Shown: positions 1 through 10,254 of the stretch, piece after piece | How positions within the stretch are numbered: position 1 is the stretch's first letter | How the letters are laid out: every line of letters begins with the position of its first letter | NCBI GenBank assembly: GCA_002205965.3 | Contig: NADL03000471.1 | Span: forward strand, 1 to 64,000 | DNA: 64,000 nt | From: Kappaphycus alvarezii | Taxonomy: Eukaryota > Rhodophyta > Florideophyceae > Gigartinales > Solieriaceae | Direction of reading: 5' to 3' | Program-made: the position numbers and the translations under genes | Notes under the pieces: model-generated | Told to the model about the DNA's origin: nothing | Database searches by the model: none | The model's input: the letters and a program-made list of their open reading frames with translations, nothing else

Positions 1-1193
1 AGACCACGAATCTCGTTGAATCTTAGATAAGTTGAGGGCAGTACCATTCTTAAGGCTGTTAAGAATATGCTCGCAATAAGGAGCACTAAAGATGAGCTTG
101 TATTTGTTGTCCACGAGGATAGCATAAGAGATGAGTAATCGTGTTTGTTTTTAGAGAAAATCCTTCGCCTAATATTTTTCAAAGCCATCTTACTTCTCTT
201 TCCTCAAAGAGCTCCACATCTCTCATCAAATAGGGAACAATAAAGACCTCAGTGTTTTCAATGCATCCAGTGAACCCCTAATCCGCGTACCCAGTCGAAG
301 ATATCTTAGAGTGTCGGAGTTCAGTAGAGTGGGCATGTCTAACGATAGATATCCGCGGTCCGTTTCTTCCGACACTCCAATTTTTCTATAGTTGTATCCG
401 CGCGACCGAAATCTATACGCCTATGCCACAGTTCGTTTGTTCCAGTGCCTCCATAGTCATTCAAAACGAATAGCTGCGTGATGGAAATTATCTTCAACAT
501 TTGGTCGAATTCGATGGACGTGCACGCCATAGTATGCCTCATATAATGGAAACGATCGTTTTAACATTTCCATGGACTCCTTTTCACTGATCTGTGACTC
601 AGATGCCCTATCAAGGAATTCCTGCAGCGATATTGGTTTTGCTGTGGGAACGAAAAGAAGGAAATTGGTTGAAATTTCACGAGACTCTGTAGCCCTTTGA
701 GGTTGCTCCTGAAACTCCATGGTAAACGGACTTTGATTGTAGGTGTAGTCTTTCACAATATTCCATATCATGGATAAAGTTATCTTCGCTCGAGAAACAA
801 CTAAAGCCCCGAGCCACACATCACTCAAGATATCTAATTCGCTGATTCCTTTGAAATGAATTTCGGTGTAGAAAGCACAGGCACTCGAAATTCGGTAAAT
901 TATTCGTGCTTCTGTTCATTCAGAGACAAAATTATCTTATTCTGAGAGACAAATGACTCCGGGTATTCGAGTGAGCTTCTGGAGCCGTCCTCGTCATCAA
1001 AATAAAGTTTTTCACAATCGTACTGAACAATGCCACGATCTACTTTGATTTTTCCTTGCTCCTGCCACATTAGCATCATTTCCACAGCTTGTAATCCATT
1101 TCCCATGTTGCGAAGTTCATCAAGCGCATTTACAGAGGGAGGGCGTCTCTCTTCCTGAAGGTGAACTGGGTCCTTGTACCAGAGAACAAACAT
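1..1193 (-). pseudogene. Unknown gene family, copy 1 (broken)
   Basis: I do not recognise this protein. The reading starts at an ATG at 1193 (MFVLWYKDPVHLQEE...) and runs leftward. It has a conserved VNALDELRN stretch, a WLGALVVSRAKIT block near 800, and STNFLLFVPTAKP near 650. Its best relative in the window is the copy at 8074-9240. At least three breaks are visible. The frame shifts near 840-900 and again near 375, and the tail (300-240) carries a further shift and an in-frame stop where the partner reads GDWGFTGCIENTEVF. The 3' end may lie outside the window. It is most likely a pseudogene, though sequencing indels could explain some breaks. No domain assignment is offered. Confidence 0.6.
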
Positions 1194-1710
1194 GCCTGTC
1201 CTCGCCCTTGACCTGTTGTGCGAATAAAAAACATTTCAAGAGGTTGAAGCCTGTACAAGGAGTTTGTTTCTTCCAAAAATCTATTCCTTGACAGAGATAG
1301 CAGAATTTCAGAATATTAGAAAACTAATGAGCCGATGATTTGTCTGATATTGTAGGCAGCTGACCAATACTGAAGATTGCGTGAAATATCCCGGTCTGTC
1401 AGGGCTGGATGACGAATGTACAAATATTGAGGCAACAGATCCAGAACAAAATGAGAAATTCAATAATGGATCTGTGACAACTTGATGCAGCGGCTTTTGA
1501 GCTGGATGGGTGTCTGAATTGCGTAGAATATCGACCCTTTCAAGACTGGTCGACTGATTAAATTTTTGGAATAGCTGCTTAACTGGTCGGTGTAACGCGG
1601 AAAGTGGCCGCTGAGTGTGACTGGTGTGTGGCGAGATCGATGCCCACAGGGCTGGACGGGTGTATAACTCTATAATACTGAATGTTACAGTAGCAATCAC
1701 TTGATTTATT
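1..1710. repeat. Segmental duplication, copy 1 (partner near 8070-9840)
   Basis: This stretch holds a minus-strand gene copy plus its 5' flank. It aligns by eye with the segment at about 8070-9840. The protein similarity is clear along most of the gene. The 5' flanks share a poly-T/CGCACAA stretch just upstream of the gene and a GGCTGGACGGGTGT...ATAATACTGAA-type stretch near 1650 and 9800. The left edge of the window cuts the duplication. It is too diverged to be recent: many substitutions separate the copies. Confidence 0.7.
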
Positions 1711-1894
1711 AATTTTAATGGTGGCTACAGTACTGTACGACGTATTCCTGGTAAAACTTATGCGTAAACGAAGAGGGTCAACTCAATACTACCTGAGATT
1801 TTCCTAACCTGGCTGCTGAAAAGGATACTATATCGGCATCCTCCGCCTTCGAAAACATGTCATCTGTGCTTTGCCTCCCGGTTGGAACATATAC

Positions 1895-1959
1895 ACGTGT
1901 CAGTCGTGTCTACCTCCCGGGTGGGCGGCTAAAACGTGTCAGTCGTGTCTACCTCCCGG
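1895..1959. promoter_or_regulatory. Two 26-bp direct repeats (CGTGTC...CTCCCGG), 39-bp period
   Basis: The segments 1895-1920 and 1934-1959 are identical 26-mers spaced exactly 39 bp. Each begins ACGTGTC and ends CTCCCGG, and the first overlaps a CACGTG. Related sequence recurs at 3901-3953, 5838-5883, 9949-9994 and 10340-10385. The site lies about 700 bp upstream of the minus-strand gene copy that ends at 1. A similar site lies about 710 bp upstream of the second copy. A regulatory or TE-terminal role is inference. Confidence 0.55.
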
Positions 1960-2016
1960 TGCTAGCTTAATTTAACAGAAGATTTTCTTCTTCCTCTCCA
2001 TAGTCTTCTTATCCTT

Positions 2017-2229
2017 TTACTTATCTTCTAACAGCTCCCACATATCCACGATATCGTTACTGGGATGGATAATAGCATCAAGGCCAAGGTGCGCCAGTGG
2101 TCTCGGGCAGAAATAGTGGAGGCTCGTACCATACCCTGAATCGATAGTATCCCTCAAAACTCGTACAGGTTTGCCGCTAACTGCAGAGAGGATGGGCTGT
2201 CTCATTACAGAAATGGAAATGGATAGCAA
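2017..2229 (-). CDS. Possible C-terminal coding piece, unknown
   Basis: An open frame reads ...GKPVRVLRDTIDSG...HYFCPRPLAHLG...MWELLEDK and then stops. The amino-acid composition is protein-like and no ORF of similar quality opposes it. It lies downstream, on the same strand, of the frame-broken gene at 2592-3781, so it may be that gene's last part after further frame breaks. The open-frame start is not a convincing initiation codon. Between 2230 and 2591 I see no coherent coding. Function unknown. Confidence 0.25.
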   Translation of the reverse strand: MLSISISVMRQPILSAVSGKPVRVLRDTIDSGYGTSLHYFCPRPLAHLGLDAIIHPSNDIVDMWELLEDK

Positions 2230-2591
2230 AGGTTGTTTAATGTATTCTATTGTGAACTACGGCTGGCTATTAAGAAAAAGGTGCACAGTTTTTTGTCCAA
2301 ATAAAGATGATACATTGTTTTGGGAGACGGAAAGAGCCAACATAATTATCCCAGCTACCGTTCTTTAAACTCTGGATGTGGTCTAAGTTTAATTAAATTT
2401 CATTTCTGAGTTATTCTTAACGAATAAGTTTCGTCAAAAGTCTTCGCTTATTGTGTCGTCTGCGTCTTCTTACTAAATCCCCTAAATACCCTTCGGCGAA
2501 GAAGCCTCCGTCAGGCACATTTACAAACGCAAGCAGAAGCCTCCCACACTACACATGTCTCACATATAGGTATCCACATATCTGTAGACTT

Positions 2592-3781
2592 CTAGTATTG
2601 ATGAGAGTATTCATTTCCGTAATCTCCAAAGAGCTCGACAGATTCGCAATTCTTGCATTCCTTCCCGTTCTTGTGTAGAAGAGACATTTTTGCGGGTTCG
2701 ATATGGACGCAAATCAAAGCCATTTTGTCCTTTTTCAGTTCTCCAGCGCCCTTTTCGTATAACCTGACCAGGAACTGCTCATCTGTGTACGCTGGGTGAA
2801 AAGTAATATCGACTTCGGGATCTTCATTGATCATGGAAGCCACACTATTTGCATTCCAATAGAAGTAGAGCTTTCGATGTGTTAGTCCAGAGATGTACAG
2901 ATCGCGCATTTCAAAAGGGGATATCTCGTTCTCCAAGTAATTAACCTTAGTTCCGTGTTCCACGAGAAATGATCCAGGATATACCAAAGGAAGCGGTTCT
3001 TGACCTTGATGTTTCTGATCTTTTCATAAAAAATCCACCATGTAAACGAGTTCCACACTCTGTATACGAAACTTTGCACATTTTAATCCTATCATTGACG
3101 AAACTAGGAGTTTCTTTTTTTCAAGTTTTTCGGGATGAAGATGCTGTTGTGAGTGAAAACATTCATCTCCAGTTGATCATCATGCGCTTGCCTCAAGAGA
3201 AATGTTGGTCCATCGTGCCCATTGTTCAGATTTGAAAACTCTGATTCGTTCAATGTACTTTCATTCTCTGCGGTAATTATCTCGTGCCCTCCACAGGTAC
3301 ATTTCGATAGTACTTTCTCTCGTATGACATCTAGATAATTCATTTCGTCTTTGCTCTCATCTTTTCCTGCATAGATTCGCAGAAAATGACTTATCATGCC
3401 ATTGCTGAGCTGAAAAGTTTTCCTAAGGAGGAGACCAGGCATAAATTGAGTGAAATCGAATATAACGACACTCAGTTTGGCAAATGAAGAGATAACTTCC
3501 GGGGTAGATCCATACGAAAATGCTTCTATGTCTGCTAGCGTTGGATTTCTGGAAAGGTAGTCTTCTCTATTCGCGAGTAGACAATTTTCTCCTTCCTTCA
3601 GAAACAGAGTCTCACGACGAACAATATTTTTTCCCTTGTGTAACATGTAAAAAACTTCTCTTTTAAAGAGTATTTCCTCAGGATTGGGTAAATATTTGAT
3701 ATTTGGTCGGAAACAATCGTGAGCGAGAATATCTCGTACCGTTTCTCTTTCAAAATGTTTAATACTGCTTGTTTTAAACAT
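2592..3781 (-). pseudogene. Unknown protein gene with internal frameshift
   Basis: The ATG is at 3781-3779 (MFKTSSIKHFERE). The first frame runs to 3104 (225 codons). Coding-quality sequence then continues in another frame from about 2987 to 2592 (...VEHGTKVNYLENEISPF..., ending ...ECKNCESVELFGDYG). It has a CTCGG motif near 3300 and a CKNC motif near the end, but no domain I can name. A stretch reading FAKLSVVIFDFTQFM resembles the WIGALVVSRAKITLFM block of the neighbouring gene family, so it may be a distant member; this is weak. It faces away from the plus-strand gene at 4308 across a roughly 530-bp divergent intergenic region that carries CGTGTC repeats. Confidence 0.45.
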
Positions 3782-3900
3782 TAATGTTTAAAAAATACTT
3801 GTCGTTCAGTGTTAAGCTCTATTCAAATGATTTAGCCTCCTCCTGCGGCAGTAGCACATAATGAATATGTTTTAGAGTAAAATTTCCATGAGTTTGGAAA

Positions 3901-3953
3901 ACGTGTCTTTCGTGTACTGCATCCAAGTGGGTGACAAACACGTGTCGTTCGTG
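3901..3953. promoter_or_regulatory. Paired ACGTGTC(T/G)TTCGTG repeats in divergent intergenic region
   Basis: The 14-mers at 3901-3914 and 3940-3953 differ by one base and are 39 bp apart, the same period as the pair at 1895/1934. The second overlaps CACGTG. They lie between the minus-strand gene starting at 3781 and the plus-strand gene at 4308, so they could serve a shared promoter. CACGTG is a known bHLH/bZIP G-box core in plants and algae. Use here is inference. Confidence 0.45.
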
Positions 3954-4307
3954 GATAGACGTGTGGTTGGTGGTAGATTCCTTAATACATCCTGTGTGAA
4001 AACTTGAGAGGGTAGGAACTCGTGTTGTCCTTAATTATGTCAACAATGTACAGTATCGAAAAGAGCTGCGCCACTCAATTCTCAACTAAATTTTCTAGGC
4101 GTCTACTTTTGATTAACCGTGGCGGTACATACCTACTGCGAGCAAACCTTCACTTCGGATCTACCATTAGCCAAACGCATTTCATCCCTAAAGACTTCCT
4201 AAAGCACCTTCTCCTGATCTGTTTTAACATAAAGCGAAACCCCTTTTGTCATTCTGCTTTTAATCTAGACTCTCCGTTTCATTTTAAGAATATCTCCCGT
4301 TTCCAGA

Positions 4308-5500
4308 ATGATTGTCGAAGCCAGAATTGAAGGTAATGTGTACGCTGCGGCGATATTCTGCTATGACAATCCGTCAAATGAGGGGAATGAGTTCGAGATC
4401 CCCCTTATTCGTTGGAGGCGCTATGTGCACAAAACATGTAGTAAAGTCATTCTCCAAAGAATGACTCTTGTCATTTTTTCAAGCAATGAAATGGAAAAAA
4501 TTAAACATGGAACCTGTGTGGGGACTAAGGACGGTAGAACGGTTAGATTTCACTCTACAAGTGGTGAGGTGTATGAACTGGCATTTACTTCTGAAAAAAT
4601 CAACAAATCTATTGAGGAGAGCGGGAAAAGGAAAGGGATTCTGGCTTACGTTCCAATCTATGAAGAAGGTTTGTTTAAAATGAAGAATCCTATCATTTCA
4701 GGTATCCAGAAGAATATGGCCTCGAGATTGTTTGTGAAAGAGTGGATTGGGGCACTTATCGTTACACTATACGATATCACCGCGAGATACATGGACATCG
4801 TGAGGGGAAAGAAAGATCTGCGGACAGCAAACGCCCCGCTATTGCAACATCCTCAGACAAAAGCATTACTAACCTGTTCCTCGTGTGGTGGCCTCTATCC
4901 AAGCCTCGTGTTTTGCAAACTTGGTTAAGGGAAATACTAGAAAAGGAAACAGTGGAAACAATAGATTTCGTCCGAGTGTTTCCGGGTATTTCTGGATTTA
5001 CTCGCTTATATGTTGGGTTTCCAGAGACTGAAAATGGCACCCCATTATATTCTGACCCTCAAACCTACGTTCTTCACCTAATGGACAAAGAGAAAAGCGA
5101 ATTTACAGCTTTTCTAACGAAAGGAGACAACGAACTACTTGGAAATGAAAATGAAGCAAGATTAGTTATCAATGAGAACTTCGTACTTTCAAGCAAGCTT
5201 GAGGCTTCGGGATACGCTGGTTCCAGCAATTACGGTTGCTATTTACGTGATTCTTATGTGTACATTAATCTCGTCCAGTTTAAGGGTGGAGATCTACCGT
5301 TTTACCCCAATCGTTCCCCGGAAGAGTGGAGCGGCGTTTTTTATGAAAAAGCAGATCAAAACTTGAAAATCAGTGAATCTATTCCTTATGCGAAGAATGA
5401 TCTCGCTGCTATCCAAAGGAAAGCTGCTGCTAACCATGCTCTATTAGAAAAAGTATCTTCTGAGATTGGGGGCAGTACCGAGGATTATTTCAAAAAATAA
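4308..5500 (+). pseudogene. Unknown gene family, copy 3 (one frameshift)
   Basis: The ATG is at 4308 (MIVEARIEGNVYAAA). The first frame continues to 4928. Coding moves by one base near 4855-4860, in an ACAAAAGC stretch, into the frame that ends at 5500 (...SSEIGGSTEDYFKK). Read across that point it gives about 395 residues. It shares the family landmarks with the copies at 1-1193 and 8074-9240: EWIGALIV (near 4740), an HPQ tripeptide just before the shift, and NLFLVWWPLSKP matching NFLLFVPTAKP. It is much more diverged than those two are from each other and lies on the opposite strand. Apart from the single indel it looks intact, so a sequencing error or a very recent break is plausible. Function unknown. 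Confidence 0.6.
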
Positions 5501-5576
5501 AGCAGGTCACGATGAATACTTTAAGCTGAGGCCAGAAGATACGAATGATATCCTCTAATTACTAGTAGTGATTCTG

Positions 5577-5626
5577 GGCTTTGGGGGCTTTAGGGGCTTT
5601 AGGGATTTTTTGGAGGTTTTAGGGGA
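5577..5626 (+). repeat. Telomere-like TTTAGGGG-rich tract
   Basis: This G/T-rich tract contains several imperfect CTTTAGGGG/TTTTAGGGG units. Related C-rich forms (CCCTAAAA, CCCCTAA) occur at 9998-10016 and 11041-11100. It could be interstitial telomere-like sequence or simple low complexity. The telomere repeat of this organism is unknown to me. Confidence 0.35.
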
Positions 5627-5694
5627 TTTCAACAATACTTGGAAATAATCCTCGAGCATTGCCATCGATCTCTTGCAATACTTGGAAAGACTTG

Positions 5695-6000
5695 GGACAT
5701 GACCCTCGAACCTTAAGATAGTATAATTTGCACTTTCTCTTAAATTTTCAAAGTTTCGAATAGTTATGCTTGACGTTGGAGGAATTATTTTGATGGGAAT
5801 TTCATTTACAGGCTCATTAGATGTCTACCCGCCGAACGGGAAGTAGTCACGTGTCTATTTCCCGACCGGGAGATAGACACATGTACGAGCTCAACAAGGT
5901 CCGAAGTTGCCAGGTAATGGAGAAGCTGGACGTTCTAATGAGAGGAGCGCCGAGGAAACTATTAGCGTAACTGGATTTTGCAAAGGTGCCATTGATCATA
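5695..6000 (+). repeat. Dispersed repeat R1, copy a (with CACGTG palindrome 5838-5863)
   Basis: R1a shares an ordered set of landmarks with the copies at 9865-10140 and 10255-10450: AGTATAATTTG, GATGTT/GACGTTGGAGGA, a TTCTGATGGGAAT-type stretch, CAGGCTC, then the CGGGA...CACGTG...TCCCG palindrome, then GGAGAAGCTGGACGTT. The palindrome at 5838-5863 matches its own reverse complement at 22 of 26 positions. A second half-site ending CACATG lies 30 bp further on. R1a and R1b have the same orientation and bracket the big minus-strand gene like long direct repeats. Confidence 0.6.
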
Positions 6001-6004
6001 TACA

Positions 6005-6245
6005 CCGTTTATTTCGACTATAGGGTTCCATTTTACGCAAAGCGAAATAATAAGCCACTACATAAACTACTTATGCCTGATGTATAGAATGGCTGAGCTA
6101 CCGACGGTTGAAATAATACCCAGAGGGCAAATTACGCCGTGATATGTCATCCCATCGAGAGAATAAAAACATTTCAATCTGTGAAAACGGCAAAATGGGG
6201 TCTCCGTCGACCCTTCAGGGTCTTGATGTGACCATTGTCAGTCCT
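6005..6245. repeat. Degenerate duplicate of the 3' end of the peptidase gene
   Basis: This stretch is an imperfect copy of about 6300-6490, the 3' end of the minus-strand peptidase-like gene. Both contain CGACTATxGGGTT, TATAGAATGGC...GAGCTACC, and TATCATCCCATCG...ATAAAA landmarks in the same order. It reads as a short tandem duplication of roughly 295 bp period that has since decayed. No ORF of its own. Confidence 0.45.
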
Positions 6246-6349
6246 TACTTCGCGCCATGTTCGCAAATAGGCCGATGGAGCTCTAATATCATTACAAAAT
6301 GTCCGTCTTTATCTCGACTATGGGGTTTCTTTGTTTGTGCAATCAAACA

Positions 6350-7684
6350 CTACCCTTTGAGATACAACACCAATGACCGATCTATAGAATGGCCCTCTGA
6401 GCTACCAAAGGTCGAACGAATACTAGAACGGCTCAATAAATTGCCATATCTCATCCCATCGTAGGTATAAAAAGTTCCGTCAATCCGAAGGCCCGCAGTA
6501 AAGTGGACCAAGCTGGGCTTCATAAGAGATATGATTCCTACTATGGACCCTTTCTTGCTGGCCACGTCTTCATTGTCAGCGAGAGACCCCACATCCCAGT
6601 CGCAATCCAGAAAATTCATAATTTTCTCATGATCCATATCTCGGTTCTCGTTTGTAGATAATGCAAGCTCAAATACATACAAGCCTCTATCGAATTTCTT
6701 TTGGGGGATAATTGACATCAACCAGGAATGAATGTCATTGTGTTGGTAGCTTTCAGCGACACGCGCTGGAAATATGCCTTTGAGCAATGATATGCCATCA
6801 TTTTTAAAGAATTGCTCATATAGATCCAGTAAAACGTCATGAATTTCAAGAAAATCCTGACTTGCCGCTGCTTCCCAGGTCCAGTTCATGGTACATCCAT
6901 TTCCGCGAGCAAGCTCGATACATGTTTCTCTCACCCTACTCGATAGCATAGGGGTATCGCAGAAATGAAGCAAATGAAGGACTTTGGTCGCCAGCATGTC
7001 GACAGCTGCTGACATTCCGTTTGCCTTTGAAGGGAACAAGCACATGTGATGGGCACGATGGAGGAGGGACGGCACAAGGGCTAGTGTCACGTCTACGGCA
7101 CAAGAGTTGAACTCCCATTTCGGAAGAGCGGGCATCGTAGGAATGGTTGTACGTACAAGACTTTCAAATGCGGACAAACCTTTGCGGAGCAGAATTCTAT
7201 TCTGTTCCGCAATGTAGGTCTGGACCAGTTGTACTTTCGTTTCTTGGAACGGGCGGTCTTGGAAAGCTGCAGTAGCGTGTTCCGGCAGTTTCCAACTACG
7301 AGCACGGCGGCGTGTGTAAGTCATAAAACGATCATGACTTCCAAGCCATGAGAACATTCTATTCGCCGGAACGAATATGAACCAAAGATTTGACTCGCAC
7401 CCACACACGTGTTGTTGGGAAACTACTTTTCCGCTTTCTCTCGCCCTTAAAAAAATTGGATTATGCTGTTGGGAATTCCTTTGATTCCTGCCATATTCCT
7501 GCTGTTCTTCAGATTCTTCATGCATTGGAATGGGCAGTGTCAGATTTACTGGGAATTTTTTCGTAGCCTCCCTGTCTGCGACCTGTAGATTGCTCAATGA
7601 ATCAGTGATTTCAAGCTGTTTCGTAGCTTCAGGGGGAATAACCGGTGTTTTTGGCGAACTTTCGTGAGTCTCAATTTCTTTCAA
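6350..7684 (-). CDS. USP/C19-like cysteine peptidase domain (part of the longer gene)
   Basis: This is the largest open frame of the locus. The frame start is a TTG, not a credible initiator, and coding continues upstream in other frames. Residues 191-205 read EFNSCAVDVTLALVP, resembling the Cys box of ubiquitin-specific proteases (N-x-C). Residues 391-410 contain LVHFTAGLRIDG and YDGM, resembling the His box with H394 and an Asp at 409. The spacing of about 200 residues between boxes fits a compact USP-like fold. A CGC pair at residues 94-96 could be a metal site. Comparable domains are known to me from TE-encoded proteins of fungi, so a TE origin is plausible. Substrate (ubiquitin, SUMO or other) cannot be told. 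The identification rests on two motifs only. Confidence 0.5.
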   Translation of the reverse strand: MKEIETHESSPKTPVIPPEATKQLEITDSLSNLQVADREATKKFPVNLTLPIPMHEESEEQQEYGRNQRNSQQHNPIFLRARESGKVVSQQHVCGCESNLWFIFVPANRMFSWLGSHDRFMTYTRRRARSWKLPEHATAAFQDRPFQETKVQLVQTYIAEQNRILLRKGLSAFESLVRTTIPTMPALPKWEFNSCAVDVTLALVPSLLHRAHHMCLFPSKANGMSAAVDMLATKVLHLLHFCDTPMLSSRVRETCIELARGNGCTMNWTWEAAASQDFLEIHDVLLDLYEQFFKNDGISLLKGIFPARVAESYQHNDIHSWLMSIIPQKKFDRGLYVFELALSTNENRDMDHEKIMNFLDCDWDVGSLADNEDVASKKGSIVGIISLMKPSLVHFTAGLRIDGTFYTYDGMRYGNLLSRSSIRSTFGSSEGHSIDRSLVLYLKG

Positions 7685-9240
7685 ACTCGATGCCTGATTT
7701 AAGTCGGGGCGATTGCATCTTCTTCTGACTCGAACAACTGCTCCTCTTCAGGAACTTGAGATTTCGCCGCGGATGGATTTTTTGGAGAACAACTTTCCAC
7801 TATTTCTCCTTGTGATGATTGATGTTCAGCTGTAGACCCCGTATTTTGAACCGAGCTTTCCTCATTTGTACACTTAGTCTTTTTTGTGGTGGAGAGCCAC
7901 TCCTAGATTTCACGTCGTTTGCATCGGTCCTAGAATCAGGGGACCCTGAAACAGTGACCTCTTTAGGACCGATGCTGAACTCCTCGTTCTCTTTTTGCTT
8001 TGAACATCGGCTTCTTCAGATATATATTCAAATTCTTCCTGGTTATTCGATGAACTGGGAGCCGTTCCATGTTTCAACAGGTCAGAATATCCTCGAAGTC
8101 AGGAGCATCGTAAATGAGCTTGTATTTGTTATCGACAGAGGATAGCATAAGAGATGAGTAAATAGGCTTGTTTCTGGACAGTATCCTTCGCGTGATATTT
8201 TTCATGGCCCCTTTGCTCCGATTTTGCTCAAATAGGTCTTCATTTTTCGTGGAGTCTGGAACCATGAAGACCTCCGTGTTTTCAATGCATCCAGTGAAAC
8301 CCCAGTCACCGTAACCAATTGATGATGTCCTAGAATGTTTTGAGTTGAGTAAAGTTGGCATGTCCAATGAAAGATATCCGCGATCTTTTTCTTCTGGGAC
8401 TCCCACAGACTCAATTGTTGTGTCCCTGCGACCGAAATCTATACGACCATGCCATAGTTCTTCCTCCTTGGTGCCACCGTAATCATCAAACTGAACTGTC
8501 GCGTAGTGACAATTTTCATCAGTATTAGACCGCATTCTGTGAACATGTACCCTATAGTATCCCTCGTATAGTGGAAAAGAGCGTTCTAGCATGTCCTTAG
8601 ATTCTTTTTCACTAATTTGTGATCCAGATGCTCTTTGAAGGAATTCTTCCAGCGATTTTGGCTTCGCTGTTGGAACAAAAAGAAGAAAATTGGTAGACAT
8701 TTGACTGGATTCCGTAACCTTTGAGGATGCTCTCGAAACTCCATAGTAAATGGATTTTCAGTGTACGGATAGTTTTTGATAATGTTCCATATCATAAAGA
8801 GAGTTATCTTTGCCCGAGAAACAACGAGGGCCCCGATCCACGCATCGCTCAAGTTTCCTAGTTCCGCAACCTTTTTGAAATGAATTTCTGTGTTAGAAAG
8901 CACAGGAACTCGAAATTTGGTGAAATAGTTATCTTTCTGCTCATTCAGTGAGAGAATAACCTTATTATGAGGAACAAAGGATTCCGGATAATCTAGAAAG
9001 TTTCTGAAGCCGCTCTCATCATCCAAGAAAAGTTTTTCATACTCATATTGAATAATACCGCGGGAAACTTTGAGGTTACCTTGCTCCTTCCAAACTAGCA
9101 TCATTTGAACAGTTTCGACACTTTCGGTACCCATCCCCGAGTTGCGGAGCTCGTCGAGCGCATTCACAGAAGGGGGACGCCTTTCTTCCTGGAGGTGGAC
9201 TGGGTCTTTGTACCAGAGAACAAAACATGGCTTTCTTCAA
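6350..9240 (-). pseudogene. Long gene: unknown family domain, charged linker, USP-like peptidase; several frameshifts
   Basis: Read leftward from about 9240 (FVLWYKDPVHLQEE, VNALDELRN). The family domain (WIGALVVSRAKIT, FLLFVPTAKP, HGRIDFGR, GDWGFTGCIENTEVF) runs to about 8090. Protein-like sequence then continues without a gap as an acidic/Ser-rich linker (8090-7700), using different frames joined at about 8090, 8010, 7890 and 7705. It passes into the 444-codon open frame 7684-6350, which carries the peptidase-like domain. A further one-base shift lies near 8730, where copy 1 has an extra G. Every junction is a one-base change, and stops within each frame segment are absent. It could be a single broken gene of about 950 codons, or two adjacent genes. 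Nothing I know joins this family to a USP. Confidence 0.5.
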
Positions 9241-9840
9241 CTTGCAAGTTTGTGCGAATAAAAAACATTTTAAGAGTAGAGGTTGGTTCTGAGTTTTTTT
9301 CCTTTGATAATCGCTTCCTTGAAAACCGTAGCAGAGTTTCAGAGCGTTGCAGATTAAGTAAGCGGAAAATTGAGGCAAATTTGGAGCAGAGAAATGAAAT
9401 ATAGTTTCCAAGAGTTACTGACCTGGAGCGGTCCGATATTGAGAAGCCGTCCACCTGATATATGGAATTTAGTTTGGCAAGGTATTGGGGATGAAGTCGT
9501 CGGGTACGGAAACAGTTCACGCTGATAAAGATTAGGTTACTGATAAATACTGAGATTAGTGTAAAAAAGCGATTGTTTTGGCGCTGTGAGAAGATCCTGT
9601 AACTTTTTCTGTGATTATAAGTTTAAAAAAATTTGTGCACCTCAGGGACGGATGCGTGACAAGCCAATGGAGTGATTTTTTAACTCGACGGGGTTTGGAC
9701 TTGTGTTGAATACCGAACTCTTCAGAATAAGAATTTTGAAAAACGTTGGGGAATGTATATTGAGCGGATGGGCATGGAACGAGAAGAGTGGGTATTTGGC
9801 TGGACGGGTGTGCTTCTGTATAATACTGAACGTTACAGTA
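8070..9840. repeat. Segmental duplication, copy 2 (partner 1-1710)
   Basis: Contains the second copy of the family domain on the minus strand and its 5' flank, in the same orientation as copy 1. It is better preserved than copy 1: the region 8074-8700 is open for 208 codons where copy 1 has several breaks. The duplication ends on its right where dispersed repeat R1b begins. Confidence 0.65.
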
Positions 9841-9864
9841 TCCTTTTCATTTGATCCGATGAAT

Positions 9865-10140
9865 TTATGTCGAGTACAGTTGATGTTAGAGGGATTATTC
9901 TGATGGGAATATCATTTTCCAGGCTCCTCAGATGTCTCCCAGACGAGCGGGAGCTAGACACGTGTCTATTTCCCGACCGGGAGCTAGACACGTGTACACC
10001 CTAAAAAACCCCTAACGTGTACGATCTCCACATGTTTCAAAGCTGATGGAAAGTAGGGAAGCTGGACGTTTTAGTGAGAAGGGAGGCAGGGGCATTGTTT
10101 GCAACACTAGACTTAGCAAATGGTGTCAGTTTTTGTTGAA
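9865..10140 (+). repeat. Dispersed repeat R1, copy b (palindrome 9949-9974)
   Basis: Contains GGGAGCTAGACACGTG followed by TCTATTTCCC. This forms a 26-bp near-palindrome centred on CACGTG at 9959-9964. A second CACGTG follows at 9989-9994, 30 bp on. After that come CCCTAAAAAACCCCTAACG and GTACGATCTCCACATG, both repeated in R1c. It lies about 710 bp upstream of the minus-strand gene starting near 9240. Confidence 0.65.
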
Positions 10141-10254
10141 GCATTGATCTACTGCCTTTACTAAGTTGTCCACTTCGGAAAGCTGAAACCATTTGAGAGC
10201 ATGGCTCTCGAAGCTAGAGGAAGTATAATTTGTAGGTTTCCTGGTTTTACAGAG

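Noticed and set aside
1308..1700. Minus-strand 130-codon ORF
   Set aside because: It lies in the duplicated 5' flank of the family gene, has no ORF counterpart in the other copy and shows Ser/His-rich shadow composition.
9076..9520. Minus and plus ORFs of about 100-118 codons overlapping the start of family copy 2
   Set aside because: They are out-of-frame readings of the family gene and its flank; similarity to copy 1 follows from the DNA duplication.
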